Shown in pieces: positions 6,197-13,562 of a stretch of DNA of 17,652 bases. The position numbers and the translations under genes are program-made. Source of the DNA: Microbacteriaceae bacterium UBA1487 (GTDB lineage: Bacteria > Actinomycetota > Actinomycetes > Actinomycetales > Microbacteriaceae); assembly GCA_002325245.1 (NCBI GenBank), contig DCRR01000005.1:58034-75685 (forward strand), read 5' to 3'. The stretch's first letter is position 1, and every line of letters begins with the position of its first letter. The notes below the pieces were generated by a model, which did not search any database, was not told the origin of the DNA, and worked only from the letters and a program-made list of their open reading frames with translations.

Positions 6197-7011
6197 GCGC
6201 CCGGGTCGGCGGGGTCACGATCAGGGCCTCGCGCGCGACGCAGATCGTGCTGCTGAGCGTCATCGGAGCCGTCTTCTCCCTGCCGATTCTCGGCATGATC
6301 GAGTTCACGCTGCGCGGCGGGCTCGAGGGGGGCTACAACTTCGACCACTGGGTGAAGGTCTTCTCGGGTGGACTGGACGCAAGCTACAGCCGTCCGCTCT
6401 GGACGGGCGTGGGCAACTCGTTGCTGCTGGCAGCCCTGACGGTGCTCATTTCGTTCGTCGTGCTCGTGCCGACGATGGTGCTCGTGCAGCTGCGGTTCCC
6501 CCGGCTTCGGCGGGTGCTCGAGTTCGTCTGCCTCATCCCGCTCACGATCCCCGCAATCGTCATCGTCGTCGGACTGGCACCGGTGTTCTCGGTGATGGCA
6601 CGGATGTTCGGAAGCGGAGTCTGGTCGCTCGCGTTCGCCTACGGGATCATCGTCCTGCCCTTCGCGTATCGGGCCATCCAATCGAACCTCGTCGCGATCG
6701 ACCTGGTGACTCTCACCGAGGCGGCTCGCTCGCTCGGCGCGAGTTGGCTCTCGACGATGTGGACGGTGGTGCTTCCGAACCTGCGCCGAGGTCTGCTCGC
6801 CGCCGCGTTCATCACGATCGCCGTCGTCCTGGGCGAATTCACCATCGCGTCGCTCCTGAACCGCCCCAACCTGCAGACCGCGCTGCTTCTCGTCTCGAAG
6901 GCGGATCCGTTCACCGCGGTGATCTTCGCGCTGCTGGCGCTCGCGTTCGGATTCGTCCTGCTGTTCACTCTCGGTCGCGTCACAGCGCGACAGATCCGGA
7001 GATCATCATGA
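6193..7011 (+). CDS. ABC importer permease subunit (second)
   Basis: The 272-residue protein is the PotC/FbpB-like partner permease. It has about six hydrophobic helices, beginning TQIVLLSVIGAVFSLPILGM, and an EAA loop LVTLTEAARSLGASWLSTMW followed by VVLPNLRRGLLAA, the segment that docks on the ATPase. The ATG at 6193 forms an ATGA overlap with the stop of the first permease, which favours it over the in-frame ATG at 6184. Together with the first permease it would form the heterodimeric channel of the importer. The stop codon again overlaps the ATPase start in ATGA, so translation of the three genes is probably coupled and subunit stoichiometry maintained. Confidence 0.9.
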   Translation: MSARVGGVTIRASRATQIVLLSVIGAVFSLPILGMIEFTLRGGLEGGYNFDHWVKVFSGGLDASYSRPLWTGVGNSLLLAALTVLISFVVLVPTMVLVQLRFPRLRRVLEFVCLIPLTIPAIVIVVGLAPVFSVMARMFGSGVWSLAFAYGIIVLPFAYRAIQSNLVAIDLVTLTEAARSLGASWLSTMWTVVLPNLRRGLLAAAFITIAVVLGEFTIASLLNRPNLQTALLLVSKADPFTAVIFALLALAFGFVLLFTLGRVTARQIRRSS

Positions 7012-8129
7012 CCGCCGTCAATACCGACAGCATGTCCACCCCGGCGGTCGCGCCGGCCTTCCGCGCCGAGCCGACCACGGTCGAGCTCGTCGACGTGGTC
7101 AAGGACTACGGCGGCACTCGGGCGCTCGATCACTTCTCGCTCGCGATGAAGCCTGGCGAATTCGTGGCGCTTCTCGGGCCGTCGGGCTGTGGGAAGACGA
7201 CTGCGCTTCGTGCACTCGCGGGTCTTGAGGCCGTCACCGCGGGGCGAATCCTGGTCGACGGCGAGGATATCCAGGCCGAGCCGACGAACCGACGTGACAT
7301 GGGAATGGTGTTCCAGGCGTACTCGTTGTTCCCGCACATGACGGCGCTTCAGAATGTCGAGTACGGACTCCGGATGCGCAAGGTCGCCCGGGGAGAGCGC
7401 CACGAGCGCGCCATGGAATCGCTCGCGCTCGTGGGGCTGGTGGGACGGGAGCACCGCTATGCGCACGAGCTCTCGGGCGGCCAGCAGCAGCGGGTGGCGC
7501 TCGCCCGCGCTCTCGTCACCCGACCTCGCGTGCTGCTGCTCGATGAGCCGCTGTCGGCGCTCGACGCCAAGGTGCGCGTGAGCCTGCGCGATCAGATTCG
7601 ACGCATCCAGACCGAGCTCGGCATCACCACTCTGTTCGTGACGCACGACCAGGAGGAGGCGCTCGCCGTCGCCGATCGCGTCGCGGTGATGAGCCAGGGG
7701 CGCATCGAGCAGATCGGGACGCCGGAGGAGCTCTACGCGCGCCCGCAGTCGGCGTTCGTCGCCGACTTCGTCGGCCTGAGCAATCGGATCCCTGGGGAGC
7801 TCACCGACGGGGTGATCCGGGCCTACGGGACCGAATTCGACATGCTGGGTGCCGCGCAGTCGGACGGGCTCGTGCTCGCGCTCGTACGGCCCGAGGACGT
7901 GCTCTTCGGTTCCGAGGGGATCGCCGCGACCGTCGTCACGTCGAGCTTTCTGGGCTCGGTGCGCCGAACATCGGTGCGCTTGGAGGACGGACTCGTCCTC
8001 ACCGTCCAGCATGAGGTCTCGGATCGCCGCGAACCCGGCGAGACGGTGCGCGTCTCGTTCCGGGGCGGGCCTGTGAGCGCGAGTCGCGTCCGCGGCGCCG
8101 ACGCGTCCCCCGCGGAGCGCGCGTCCTAG
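7008..8129 (+). CDS. ABC importer ATP-binding protein (PotA/FbpC type)
   Basis: The 373-residue ATPase has all nucleotide-binding motifs: Walker A GPSGCGKTT (57-65, K63), Q-loop MVFQAYSLFPHMT, signature LSGGQQQR (from L155), Walker B LLLDEP (D179, E180 catalytic), and the switch histidine in FVTHDQEEA. After about residue 240 the chain continues into a C-terminal TOBE-like regulatory domain of about 130 residues, which is typical of importers for polyamines, Fe3+, sulfate and sugars. The ATG at 7008 overlaps the upstream stop (ATGA) and is preceded by GGAG at 6998-7001. It energises uptake through the two permeases encoded just upstream. It is the last gene of the operon; its stop codon is part of the next gene's -10 hexamer and no terminator separates them. 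Confidence 0.94.
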   Translation: MTAVNTDSMSTPAVAPAFRAEPTTVELVDVVKDYGGTRALDHFSLAMKPGEFVALLGPSGCGKTTALRALAGLEAVTAGRILVDGEDIQAEPTNRRDMGMVFQAYSLFPHMTALQNVEYGLRMRKVARGERHERAMESLALVGLVGREHRYAHELSGGQQQRVALARALVTRPRVLLLDEPLSALDAKVRVSLRDQIRRIQTELGITTLFVTHDQEEALAVADRVAVMSQGRIEQIGTPEELYARPQSAFVADFVGLSNRIPGELTDGVIRAYGTEFDMLGAAQSDGLVLALVRPEDVLFGSEGIAATVVTSSFLGSVRRTSVRLEDGLVLTVQHEVSDRREPGETVRVSFRGGPVSASRVRGADASPAERAS

Positions 8130-8132
8130 ACT
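8127..8132 (+). promoter_or_regulatory. -10 element of the AI-2E transporter gene, leaderless start
   Basis: TAGACT overlaps the ATPase stop codon (8127-8129) and lies exactly 6 nt before the GTG at 8139, which has no Shine-Dalgarno sequence. The gene can therefore be transcribed independently of the importer operon. Confidence 0.6.
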
Positions 8133-8138
8133 GGGCCG

Positions 8139-9365
8139 GTGCCCACGAAAGCGTCGAACAGCCCGGAGCGCGCGGTCACCCCACGAAGCGGAGCCGAGGC
8201 GGTGAGCCCCGGCATGCGCACTGCGGCCGCCTGGTCGTGGCGCATCCTCGTCGTGGCGGCCGTCGCCGCCCTCGTCATCTTCCTCGTCATCCAGCTCCGG
8301 CTGATCGTCATCCCGCTCATGGTCGCGCTGCTACTGGCGGCGCTCCTGGTGCCGTTCTCGAACTTCCTGCAGAGGCACGGCTGGCCGAAGTGGCTCGCGG
8401 TGGCGGTCAACGAGGTCGGGATCATCGCCGTCGTGGCGGGGCTGATCACGATCGTGGTCTGGCAGGTCCGGGCGGGCTTCCCCTCGCTGCAGGAGCAGAC
8501 GATCGCGAAGTTCATCGAGTTCGAGCAGTTCCTGGTCGAGCTGCCGCTCGGCCTGTCGGAGGAGGACATCACCGGCTTCGTCGACGATGCGATCGCCACG
8601 ATCCAGGACGACATCGGCACCATCGTCAGCGTCGCGCTGGGTCTCGGCGGCGACCTCGGCGAGATCCTCGCCGGCGCGCTCATCGCGCTGTTCGCGACGC
8701 TCTTCATCCTCATCGACGGTCGCGCGATCTGGGACTGGATCGTGCGACTGTTCCCGCGGCCGGCGCGCGTCGCCGTCTTCGGCGCGGGCGGGGCAGGCTG
8801 GATCACGCTCACCTCCTTCGTCAAGGTGCAGATCCTGGTCGCCGCGATCGACGCCATCGGCATCGGCCTCGGCGCCTGGATTCTCGGGCTGTTCCTCGGC
8901 GGCTTCCCGCTCGTCATCCCGATCGCCATCGCGGTGTTCCTCGGCTCGTTCATCCCGATCGTCGGAGCGGTGCTCTCGGGCGCCCTCGCCGTGTTCATCG
9001 CGCTCATCTACCTGGGTCCGATCCCGGCCGTCATCATGCTCGGCATCGTGATCGGCGTGCAGCAGCTTGAAGGCAACGTGCTGCAGCCGTTCCTGATCGG
9101 CACCGCGGTGAAGGTGCATCCGTTGCCGGTGGTGCTCGCGGTGTCGACCGGAGGCTTCATCGCGGGCATCGCGGGCGCGCTGTTCGCGGTGCCGGTGGTC
9201 GCGGTGGCCAACGTCATGATCGGCTACCTGGCCCGTGGCGAGTGGCGCACGAACCCGAACCCCAGCGCGAGCGACCTGTTTCCGCCTTCCGCGACGCCGG
9301 CCCGCACGCGACGCACCAAGACGGCGGACGCGACGCCGAGCCCGACGACGGAGTCCCATTCATGA
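8139..9365 (+). CDS. AI-2E family transporter (UPF0118 type)
   Basis: The 408-residue membrane protein has the AI-2E/PerM family layout: hydrophobic helices near residues 30-80 (including LRLIVIPLMVALLLAALLVPF), a long amphipathic, acidic middle section (about 110-165, EFEQFLVELPLGLSEED), then a block of helices from about 165 to 375. Recognisable family segments are VPFSNFLQRHGWPKWLAV, GSFIPIVGAVLSGALAVFIAL and QQLEGNVLQPFLIGTAVKVHP. Members include E. coli TqsA and ion or osmolyte exporters, so the substrate is unknown and an autoinducer role should not be assumed. The GTG is chosen from the leaderless promoter arrangement. The C-terminal tail is polar (RTRRTKTADATPSP) and its stop overlaps the next start in ATGA, so the ammonia-lyase gene is coupled to it. 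Confidence 0.9.
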   Translation: MPTKASNSPERAVTPRSGAEAVSPGMRTAAAWSWRILVVAAVAALVIFLVIQLRLIVIPLMVALLLAALLVPFSNFLQRHGWPKWLAVAVNEVGIIAVVAGLITIVVWQVRAGFPSLQEQTIAKFIEFEQFLVELPLGLSEEDITGFVDDAIATIQDDIGTIVSVALGLGGDLGEILAGALIALFATLFILIDGRAIWDWIVRLFPRPARVAVFGAGGAGWITLTSFVKVQILVAAIDAIGIGLGAWILGLFLGGFPLVIPIAIAVFLGSFIPIVGAVLSGALAVFIALIYLGPIPAVIMLGIVIGVQQLEGNVLQPFLIGTAVKVHPLPVVLAVSTGGFIAGIAGALFAVPVVAVANVMIGYLARGEWRTNPNPSASDLFPPSATPARTRRTKTADATPSPTTESHS

Positions 9366-10624
9366 CCGACCAGATCGCCCCCGACCTGACGATCCCGCCG
9401 ATGCCGGGACCGACACTTCATGACTTCCGCGCGGCGCGGGAGCGCGTCGCCGATGTGGTGAGCGTCACCCCGCTCGAGCACTCGAGCTACCTGTCGGGAC
9501 TGCTCGGCAGCCCCACCTGGTTCAAGGCGGAGAGCCTGCAGAAGACCGGCTCCTACAAGATTCGAGGAGCCTACAACCGGCTCGCGCGACTCAGCGAGGA
9601 CGAGCGCGCCCGCGGAGTCGTGGCGGCGTCGGCCGGCAACCACGCGCAGGGCGTCGCCCTGGCCGCGCGCGAGCTGGGCATCAAGGCCACGATCTTCATG
9701 CCGATCGGCGTCGCCCTGCCGAAGCTGCAGGCGACTCGCGGCTACGGTGCCGACGTCGTCCTGCACGGTCACGTCGTCGACGAGACGCTGCACGCGGCGG
9801 CCGAGTTCGCCGAGCGCACGGGCGCCGTGCTGATCCCGCCCTTCGACCACCCGGATGTGGTCGCCGGTCAGGGCACGATCGCCCTCGAGATCCTGGATCA
9901 GCTGCCCGATGTCGCCAACGTTATCGTGCCGATCGGCGGCGGCGGACTCGCCTCCGGGATCGCCTCCGCCTTCGCTCAGCTCGCCCCGAGCATCGGGCGC
10001 CAGGTCCGGGTCGTGGGGGTGCAGGCGAGCAACGCGGCCCCGTATCCGGTGTCGCTGGCGGCGGGCGAGATCGTCACCGTGGCGACCGCGCCGACGATCG
10101 CCGACGGGATCGCCGTCGCGCGGCCCGGCGCGCTGAACTTCGAGATCATCCGCCGCGCCGTCGACGGCGTCGTGACGGTCGAGGACGACGAGACCGCGAA
10201 GGCGCTCGTCATGCTGCTCGAGCGGGCGAAGCTGGTCGTCGAGCCCGCGGGCGCGGTCGGCGTCGCCGCGGTGCTCTCCGGCAAGATCCAGGTCGAGGGT
10301 CCGACCGTGATCGTGCTGAGCGGGGCGAACATCGACCCGATGGTCATGGAACGCGTCATCAGCCGGGGTCTCGCTGCCTCCGCGCGCTACCTGAAGGTCA
10401 ACATCCCGTTGCCGGATCGCCCCGGACAGCTGGCCCGCATCGCCGAGATCATCGCCGACGCGAACGCGAACGTCGTCGAGGTGCTGCACACGCGGCACGG
10501 CTACGGGCTGCAGATCAGCGAGGTCGAGATCGAGATCCACATGGAGACGCGGGGTGCCGAGCACGCCGAACTGGTGCTCGATCACCTGCGCGCCGCTGGC
10601 TACGAGCCGCGCATCGACGCGTAG
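9362..10624 (+). CDS. ilvA: Threonine ammonia-lyase (threonine dehydratase)
   Basis: This 420-residue PLP enzyme converts L-threonine to 2-oxobutanoate and ammonia, the first committed step to isoleucine (or a catabolic step). The PLP lysine is K66 in TGSYKIRGAYN, followed by ASAGNHAQGVA, the substrate loop, and the phosphate-binding loop IGGGGLASG near residue 190. A single C-terminal ACT-like domain (about 340-420, beginning NIPLPDRPGQLARIAEII) makes it the short form with one ACT domain, not the two-ACT IlvA of E. coli. Such forms may be feedback regulated or not; this cannot be decided here. The ATG at 9362 overlaps the transporter stop and has GGAG about 10 nt upstream. A longer in-frame start at 9242 would only add transporter-overlapping sequence and is rejected. 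It ends at a shared hairpin with convergent greA. Confidence 0.93.
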   Translation: MTDQIAPDLTIPPMPGPTLHDFRAARERVADVVSVTPLEHSSYLSGLLGSPTWFKAESLQKTGSYKIRGAYNRLARLSEDERARGVVAASAGNHAQGVALAARELGIKATIFMPIGVALPKLQATRGYGADVVLHGHVVDETLHAAAEFAERTGAVLIPPFDHPDVVAGQGTIALEILDQLPDVANVIVPIGGGGLASGIASAFAQLAPSIGRQVRVVGVQASNAAPYPVSLAAGEIVTVATAPTIADGIAVARPGALNFEIIRRAVDGVVTVEDDETAKALVMLLERAKLVVEPAGAVGVAAVLSGKIQVEGPTVIVLSGANIDPMVMERVISRGLAASARYLKVNIPLPDRPGQLARIAEIIADANANVVEVLHTRHGYGLQISEVEIEIHMETRGAEHAELVLDHLRAAGYEPRIDA

Positions 10625-10645
10625 CGCCGACTAACCAGCTTCCGC

Positions 10646-10676
10646 AGATCCACTTCCTCGCGACCGCGAGGGATCT
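10646..10676. terminator. Bidirectional terminator between ilvA and greA
   Basis: CTCGCG (10657-10662) pairs with CGCGAG (10665-10670), and AGATCC (10646-10651) with GGATCT (10671-10676), with a 5-nt bulge ACTTC on the left. The inner loop is really 4 nt once the last pair opens. It lies in the 52-nt gap between two convergent stop codons. Confidence 0.6.
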
Positions 10677-11168
10677 TCAGCCGCGGTAGGTCTCGACCGC
10701 GACGACCTCGACGCTGATCTGCTTGCCGTTCGGGGCCGTATAGGTGGTCGACTCGCCGACCTTCAGCCCCATGATGGCCGCGCCGAGCGGGCTCGACGAC
10801 GGGTAGACCTCGAGGTCCTCCTGATCGGCGGCGATCTCGCGGTTGCCGAGCAGGAACTTCGACTCCTCGCCGAAGATCTTCGCCGTGACGACGGTGCCGG
10901 TCTCGACGACGCCCGTCGACTCCGGCGGCTCGCCGACCGTCGCGGTGCGCAGCAGCAGCGTGAGCTGGCGGATGCGGGCCTCGATCTTGCCCTGCTCGTC
11001 CTTGGCGGCGTGATAGCCGCCGTTCTCCTTGAGGTCGCCCTCTTCGCGCGCCGCCTCGATCTTCTTGGCGATCTCGACCCGGGCCGGGCCGCTGAGGTGC
11101 TCCAGCTCGGCGGAGAGTCGATCGAATGACTCCTGCGTCAGCCACGTGGTTGCTGCGGTGTCGCTCAT
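10677..11168 (-). CDS. greA: Transcription elongation factor GreA
   Basis: The 163-residue protein has the two GreA domains: an N-terminal antiparallel coiled coil (about 10-80) and a C-terminal FKBP-like domain (about 85-163). The coiled-coil tip reads EEGDLKENGGYHAAKDEQG, placing the acidic pair D45 and E48 where E. coli GreA has D41 and E44; these coordinate the second Mg2+ in the RNA polymerase secondary channel and stimulate transcript cleavage in backtracked complexes. The C-terminal domain carries SPLGAAIMGLKVGE. The ATG at 11168 is set by AGGAGA 8 nt upstream; starts further upstream (to 11213) would run through that site. A terminator separates it from the DUF4307 gene upstream, so it has its own promoter in 11169-11207, not identified. 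Confidence 0.96.
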   Translation of the reverse strand: MSDTAATTWLTQESFDRLSAELEHLSGPARVEIAKKIEAAREEGDLKENGGYHAAKDEQGKIEARIRQLTLLLRTATVGEPPESTGVVETGTVVTAKIFGEESKFLLGNREIAADQEDLEVYPSSSPLGAAIMGLKVGESTTYTAPNGKQISVEVVAVETYRG

Positions 11169-11207
11169 GCGGGTTCTCCTGTGCGCGAATGGACGAAGAC
11201 GCTCCCT

Positions 11208-11236
11208 CAACAAACGAGACCGGCCAGAGGCCGGTC
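11208..11236 (-). terminator. Intrinsic terminator of the DUF4307 gene
   Basis: On the minus strand GACCGGCC-TCT-GGCCGGTC (11236 to 11218) forms a perfect 8-bp stem with a 3-nt loop, followed by TCGTTTGTTG, the best T-rich tract in the window. It lies 28 nt after the DUF4307 stop and before greA. Confidence 0.8.
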
Positions 11237-11263
11237 CGAATACTGCGCGAGAGTTGATTCAGA

Positions 11264-11659
11264 CTAGGTCAGGCGGCACTCGGAGATCAAGCCGACGACC
11301 GCGGGCTCCGAGGTGATGATCCGCTCTTCGAACACCCGCGTGTAGGTGTCCGAGCCGGGCAGGTCGACGACCTTCCAGCCGACGATGGCGTGCTGCTCAT
11401 TCTGCACCTCGAGTGCGCAGCGCACGCTGGCGCCGGGGGTGACGGAGACCTCGAAGCGCAGCACGACCTCGTCATCGCTGACCAGGTCGTAGCCGACGTC
11501 GCGGGTTTCGAGCGTCGCCTCCGGTGAGAACAGCCCGGCCCAGACCACCCACGCGCCCACGACCACGGCGGTGCCGATCCCGGCCGCGATCGCGATCAGG
11601 CGGTGCTGGCGGGCGCGCGCGGGGGTTCGGCCGTATCGGGCATCCAGGTCGGTCGTCAT
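11264..11659 (-). CDS. DUF4307 membrane-anchored protein
   Basis: The 131-residue protein starts with a basic segment, LDARYGRTPARARQHR, then one membrane helix (about 22-45) and an extracytoplasmic domain of about 85 residues rich in beta-type sequence with two cysteines (in VRCALEV and SECRLT). This is the DUF4307 pattern found in actinobacteria, where the gene commonly lies beside greA; in M. tuberculosis the equivalent is Rv1081c next to greA (Rv1080c). Function is unknown. The two cysteines could form an extracytoplasmic disulfide (inference). The ATG at 11659 lacks both a clear Shine-Dalgarno sequence and the 6-nt-spaced hexamer; TAGCCT (minus strand, 11676-11671) is a possible -10. It is divergent from the small membrane-protein gene, 39 nt away. 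Confidence 0.8.
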   Translation of the reverse strand: MTTDLDARYGRTPARARQHRLIAIAAGIGTAVVVGAWVVWAGLFSPEATLETRDVGYDLVSDDEVVLRFEVSVTPGASVRCALEVQNEQHAIVGWKVVDLPGSDTYTRVFEERIITSEPAVVGLISECRLT

Positions 11660-11698
11660 AAGCTGGTCTCAGGCTATTCGGTTTCGGGAAGGCACGAC

Positions 11699-11941
11699 GT
11701 GTTCTGGACTTTTTCCGCGGTGACGGGCGTTCCCGCTCTCCGCTTCGAGGTGGACGAGAATGCCGTCACCCCCGGCGTCATCGGCTTCGTCGTGACCTTC
11801 CTCTTCATCATCGCGGTCGTTCTGCTGGTGCTGGACATGGTGCGGCGGATGCGGCGCCTGCGCTATCGCACCGAGATCCGCGAGCGGCTCGAGGCGGAAG
11901 CCGCGGCGGAGGCTAGCTCGTCACCGGATTCAGCACAATGA
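11699..11941 (+). CDS. Small single-pass membrane protein, unknown function
   Basis: GTG at 11699 follows GGGAAGG (11686-11692) with a 6-nt spacer, giving an 80-residue product. It has one long hydrophobic helix (about 28-49, VTPGVIGFVVTFLFIIAVVLL) followed by a highly charged cytoplasmic-type tail (DMVRRMRRLRYRTEIRERLE) and an alanine/serine end. Its position beside DUF4307 and before hemolysin III resembles that of Rv1083 in M. tuberculosis, a small membrane protein; homology is inferred from position and shape, not shown. A longer in-frame start at 11603 would run antisense through the DUF4307 coding region and is rejected. Its last 29 nt overlap the 3' end of the convergent hemolysin III gene. 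Confidence 0.7.
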   Translation: MFWTFSAVTGVPALRFEVDENAVTPGVIGFVVTFLFIIAVVLLVLDMVRRMRRLRYRTEIRERLEAEAAAEASSSPDSAQ

Positions 11942-12680
11942 GGAGGATCGCGGTCCAGTGGCACAGGAACGCGATCACCGTGCACGAGTGGAAGATCTCG
12001 TGGAAGCCGAAGACGCCCGGCACCGGGTTGGGGCGCTTGAGCGCGTAGAACACGGCGCCGACGGTGTAGGACACTCCGCCGACGACGACGAGCACCATCA
12101 TGGCGACGTTGGCGTTGACGAGGTCGACGATGTAGAGCATCGCGGCCCAGCCGAGCGCAATGTACAGCGCGACGTAGAGGATGCGCGGCGCCTTCAGCCA
12201 GAAGATGCGGAAGGCGATCCCGAGCAGCGCGCCGGTCCAGATGATCGCGAGCAGGATGACGCTCTTCGGGTAGGGCAGCGCGTTGATGGCCAGCGGGGTG
12301 TACGTGCCCGCGATGAGCAGGAAGATGTTGGAGTGGTCGAGCCGCCGGAAGACGGCCTTGACGTGGGGGCTCCAGTTGAACCGGTGGTAGACCGCCGAGA
12401 TGCCGAACAGCAGCAGCGAGCTCGCCATGAACACGGCGGAGCTCCACTTGGCCGCCGCGCCGTCGGCGAGCACGATGAGCACGATGCCGGCCGCGATCGC
12501 GAGGGGGAATGTGCCCGCGTGGATCCAGCCTCGCCAGGTGGGCTTCGCCTCCGACTGGTGCAGGTCGGTGGCGTCGTCGAGCAGCGGGATGTTCGGCAGG
12601 TCGGTGCCGTCGCCGAGCGGCTTCGTCGCGGCCGAGAGCGCGCTCTCGGGGAGTTTCGGGGTGCGGGGTGCGCGGCTCAT
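11913..12680 (-). CDS. trhA: Hemolysin III / TrhA family membrane protein (PAQR superfamily)
   Basis: The 255-residue protein has a polar N-terminal segment of about 50 residues and then about seven membrane helices. The PAQR/hemolysin III metal-site residues are present: H99 in SAVYHRFNW, D115-H116 in RRLDHSNIFLLIAGTYTP, and H227/H231 in FGFHEIFHSC. Bacterial TrhA proteins have been linked to membrane energetics and fatty-acid homeostasis; true haemolytic activity should not be assumed. The N-terminal extension is longer than usual for the family. The ATG at 12680 is supported by a hexamer 6 nt upstream. Its position next to the prenyl transferase matches the Rv1085c-Rv1086 order in M. tuberculosis, here divergent across 72 nt. 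Confidence 0.92.
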   Translation of the reverse strand: MSRAPRTPKLPESALSAATKPLGDGTDLPNIPLLDDATDLHQSEAKPTWRGWIHAGTFPLAIAAGIVLIVLADGAAAKWSSAVFMASSLLLFGISAVYHRFNWSPHVKAVFRRLDHSNIFLLIAGTYTPLAINALPYPKSVILLAIIWTGALLGIAFRIFWLKAPRILYVALYIALGWAAMLYIVDLVNANVAMMVLVVVGGVSYTVGAVFYALKRPNPVPGVFGFHEIFHSCTVIAFLCHWTAILLIVLNPVTS

Positions 12681-12686
12681 GCCGCG

Positions 12687-12692
12687 ATCCTA
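12687..12692 (-). promoter_or_regulatory. -10 element of the hemolysin III gene, leaderless start
   Basis: On the minus strand TAGGAT ends 6 nt before the ATG at 12680; no Shine-Dalgarno sequence is present. Confidence 0.6.
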
Positions 12693-12740
12693 GAACCTCA
12701 CGTGAACTCGAAGCTGGATGCCGGGCCGCCCCGAGCGGAC

Positions 12741-12746
12741 TAACGT
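12741..12746 (+). promoter_or_regulatory. -10 element of the cis-prenyl transferase gene, leaderless start
   Basis: TAACGT lies exactly 6 nt before the GTG at 12753. With the hemolysin III promoter it forms a 72-nt divergent region in which both genes appear to lack a 5' leader. Confidence 0.6.
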
Positions 12747-12752
12747 GGTGTC

Positions 12753-13538
12753 GTGACTGTGCGGCAGAGCAAGACCGGCCGGGGGTTCCTCTACGGCCTG
12801 TACATGCGGCGACTGCGTCGCCAGCTCGAAGGCGCCGCCCCGCCGCACCACGTCGGCATGATCGTCGACGGGAACCGTCGCTGGGCGCGTGAGCGGGCGC
12901 TCGAGACGGCCGCGCACGGACACCGCGCGGGCGCCGAGAAGATGCGCGAGTTCCTCAGCTGGTGCGACGACGCGGGCATTCGCGTGGTGACGATCTATCT
13001 GCTGTCCACCGACAACCTGTCGGGCCGCCCCGATGACGAGCTGCATCAGCTCTTCGAGATCATCGGCGATCTCGCCAACGATCTCTCGCGCGCCGCCGAC
13101 TGGCGCATCCAGCACGTCGGCACGAGCGAGGGTCTGCCCGAGCCGCTCGTCGCGACGCTGCGCGCCGCGGAGGACCGCACGGCGGGCAACGGCGGGCTCC
13201 ACGTGAACCTCGCGGTCGGCTACGGCGGCCGACGCGAGATCGCGGATGCGATGCGCAGCATCGTGCGCGCCCACGGCAAGAACGGCGGCAGCATCGACGA
13301 CCTCGCCGAGCTGCTCACGCCGGAGCTGATCGGCGACCATCTGTACACGCAGGGTCAGCCCGATCCCGACCTCATCATCCGGACCTCGGGCGAGCAGCGG
13401 CTCTCCGACTTCCTGCTCTGGCAGAGCGCGCACAGCGAGTTCTACTTCGTCGAGGCACTGGGGCCGGACATGCGCGAGGTCGACTTCCTGCGCGCTCTTC
13501 GCAACTTCGCCACCCGTGAGCGGCGTTTTGGGCAATGA
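12753..13538 (+). CDS. uppS: Cis-prenyl transferase (isoprenyl diphosphate synthase, UppS family)
   Basis: This 261-residue enzyme adds isopentenyl units in Z configuration to an allylic diphosphate. Family blocks are present in order: HVGMIVDGNRRWARER with the Mg2+-binding Asp at D39, STDNLSGRPDDELHQL, HVNLAVGYGGRREIADA, and the closing IIRTSGEQRLSDFLLWQSAHSEFYF. These segments and the neighbourhood recall M. tuberculosis Rv1086, the short-chain Z-farnesyl diphosphate synthase, while actinobacteria usually carry a second, long-chain enzyme elsewhere. Whether this one makes Z-farnesyl diphosphate or undecaprenyl/decaprenyl diphosphate cannot be read directly. The start GTG is chosen from the promoter spacing. 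A strong Shine-Dalgarno for the next gene lies 13 nt beyond the stop, so the two are probably one transcript. Confidence 0.93.
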   Translation: MTVRQSKTGRGFLYGLYMRRLRRQLEGAAPPHHVGMIVDGNRRWARERALETAAHGHRAGAEKMREFLSWCDDAGIRVVTIYLLSTDNLSGRPDDELHQLFEIIGDLANDLSRAADWRIQHVGTSEGLPEPLVATLRAAEDRTAGNGGLHVNLAVGYGGRREIADAMRSIVRAHGKNGGSIDDLAELLTPELIGDHLYTQGQPDPDLIIRTSGEQRLSDFLLWQSAHSEFYFVEALGPDMREVDFLRALRNFATRERRFGQ

Positions 13539-13562
13539 TGGAGGGTTCCCCGAGGAGGCCCC

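Noticed and set aside
9242..9361. 40-codon N-terminal extension of threonine ammonia-lyase
   Set aside because: It lies wholly within the transporter gene and is low complexity; ATG 9362 gives the family N-terminus and an ATGA overlap.
11660..11671. Leaderless -10 for DUF4307 at the 6-nt spacing
   Set aside because: The hexamer at that position is TGAGAC, which does not fit TANNNT; TAGCCT further upstream is only a weak alternative.
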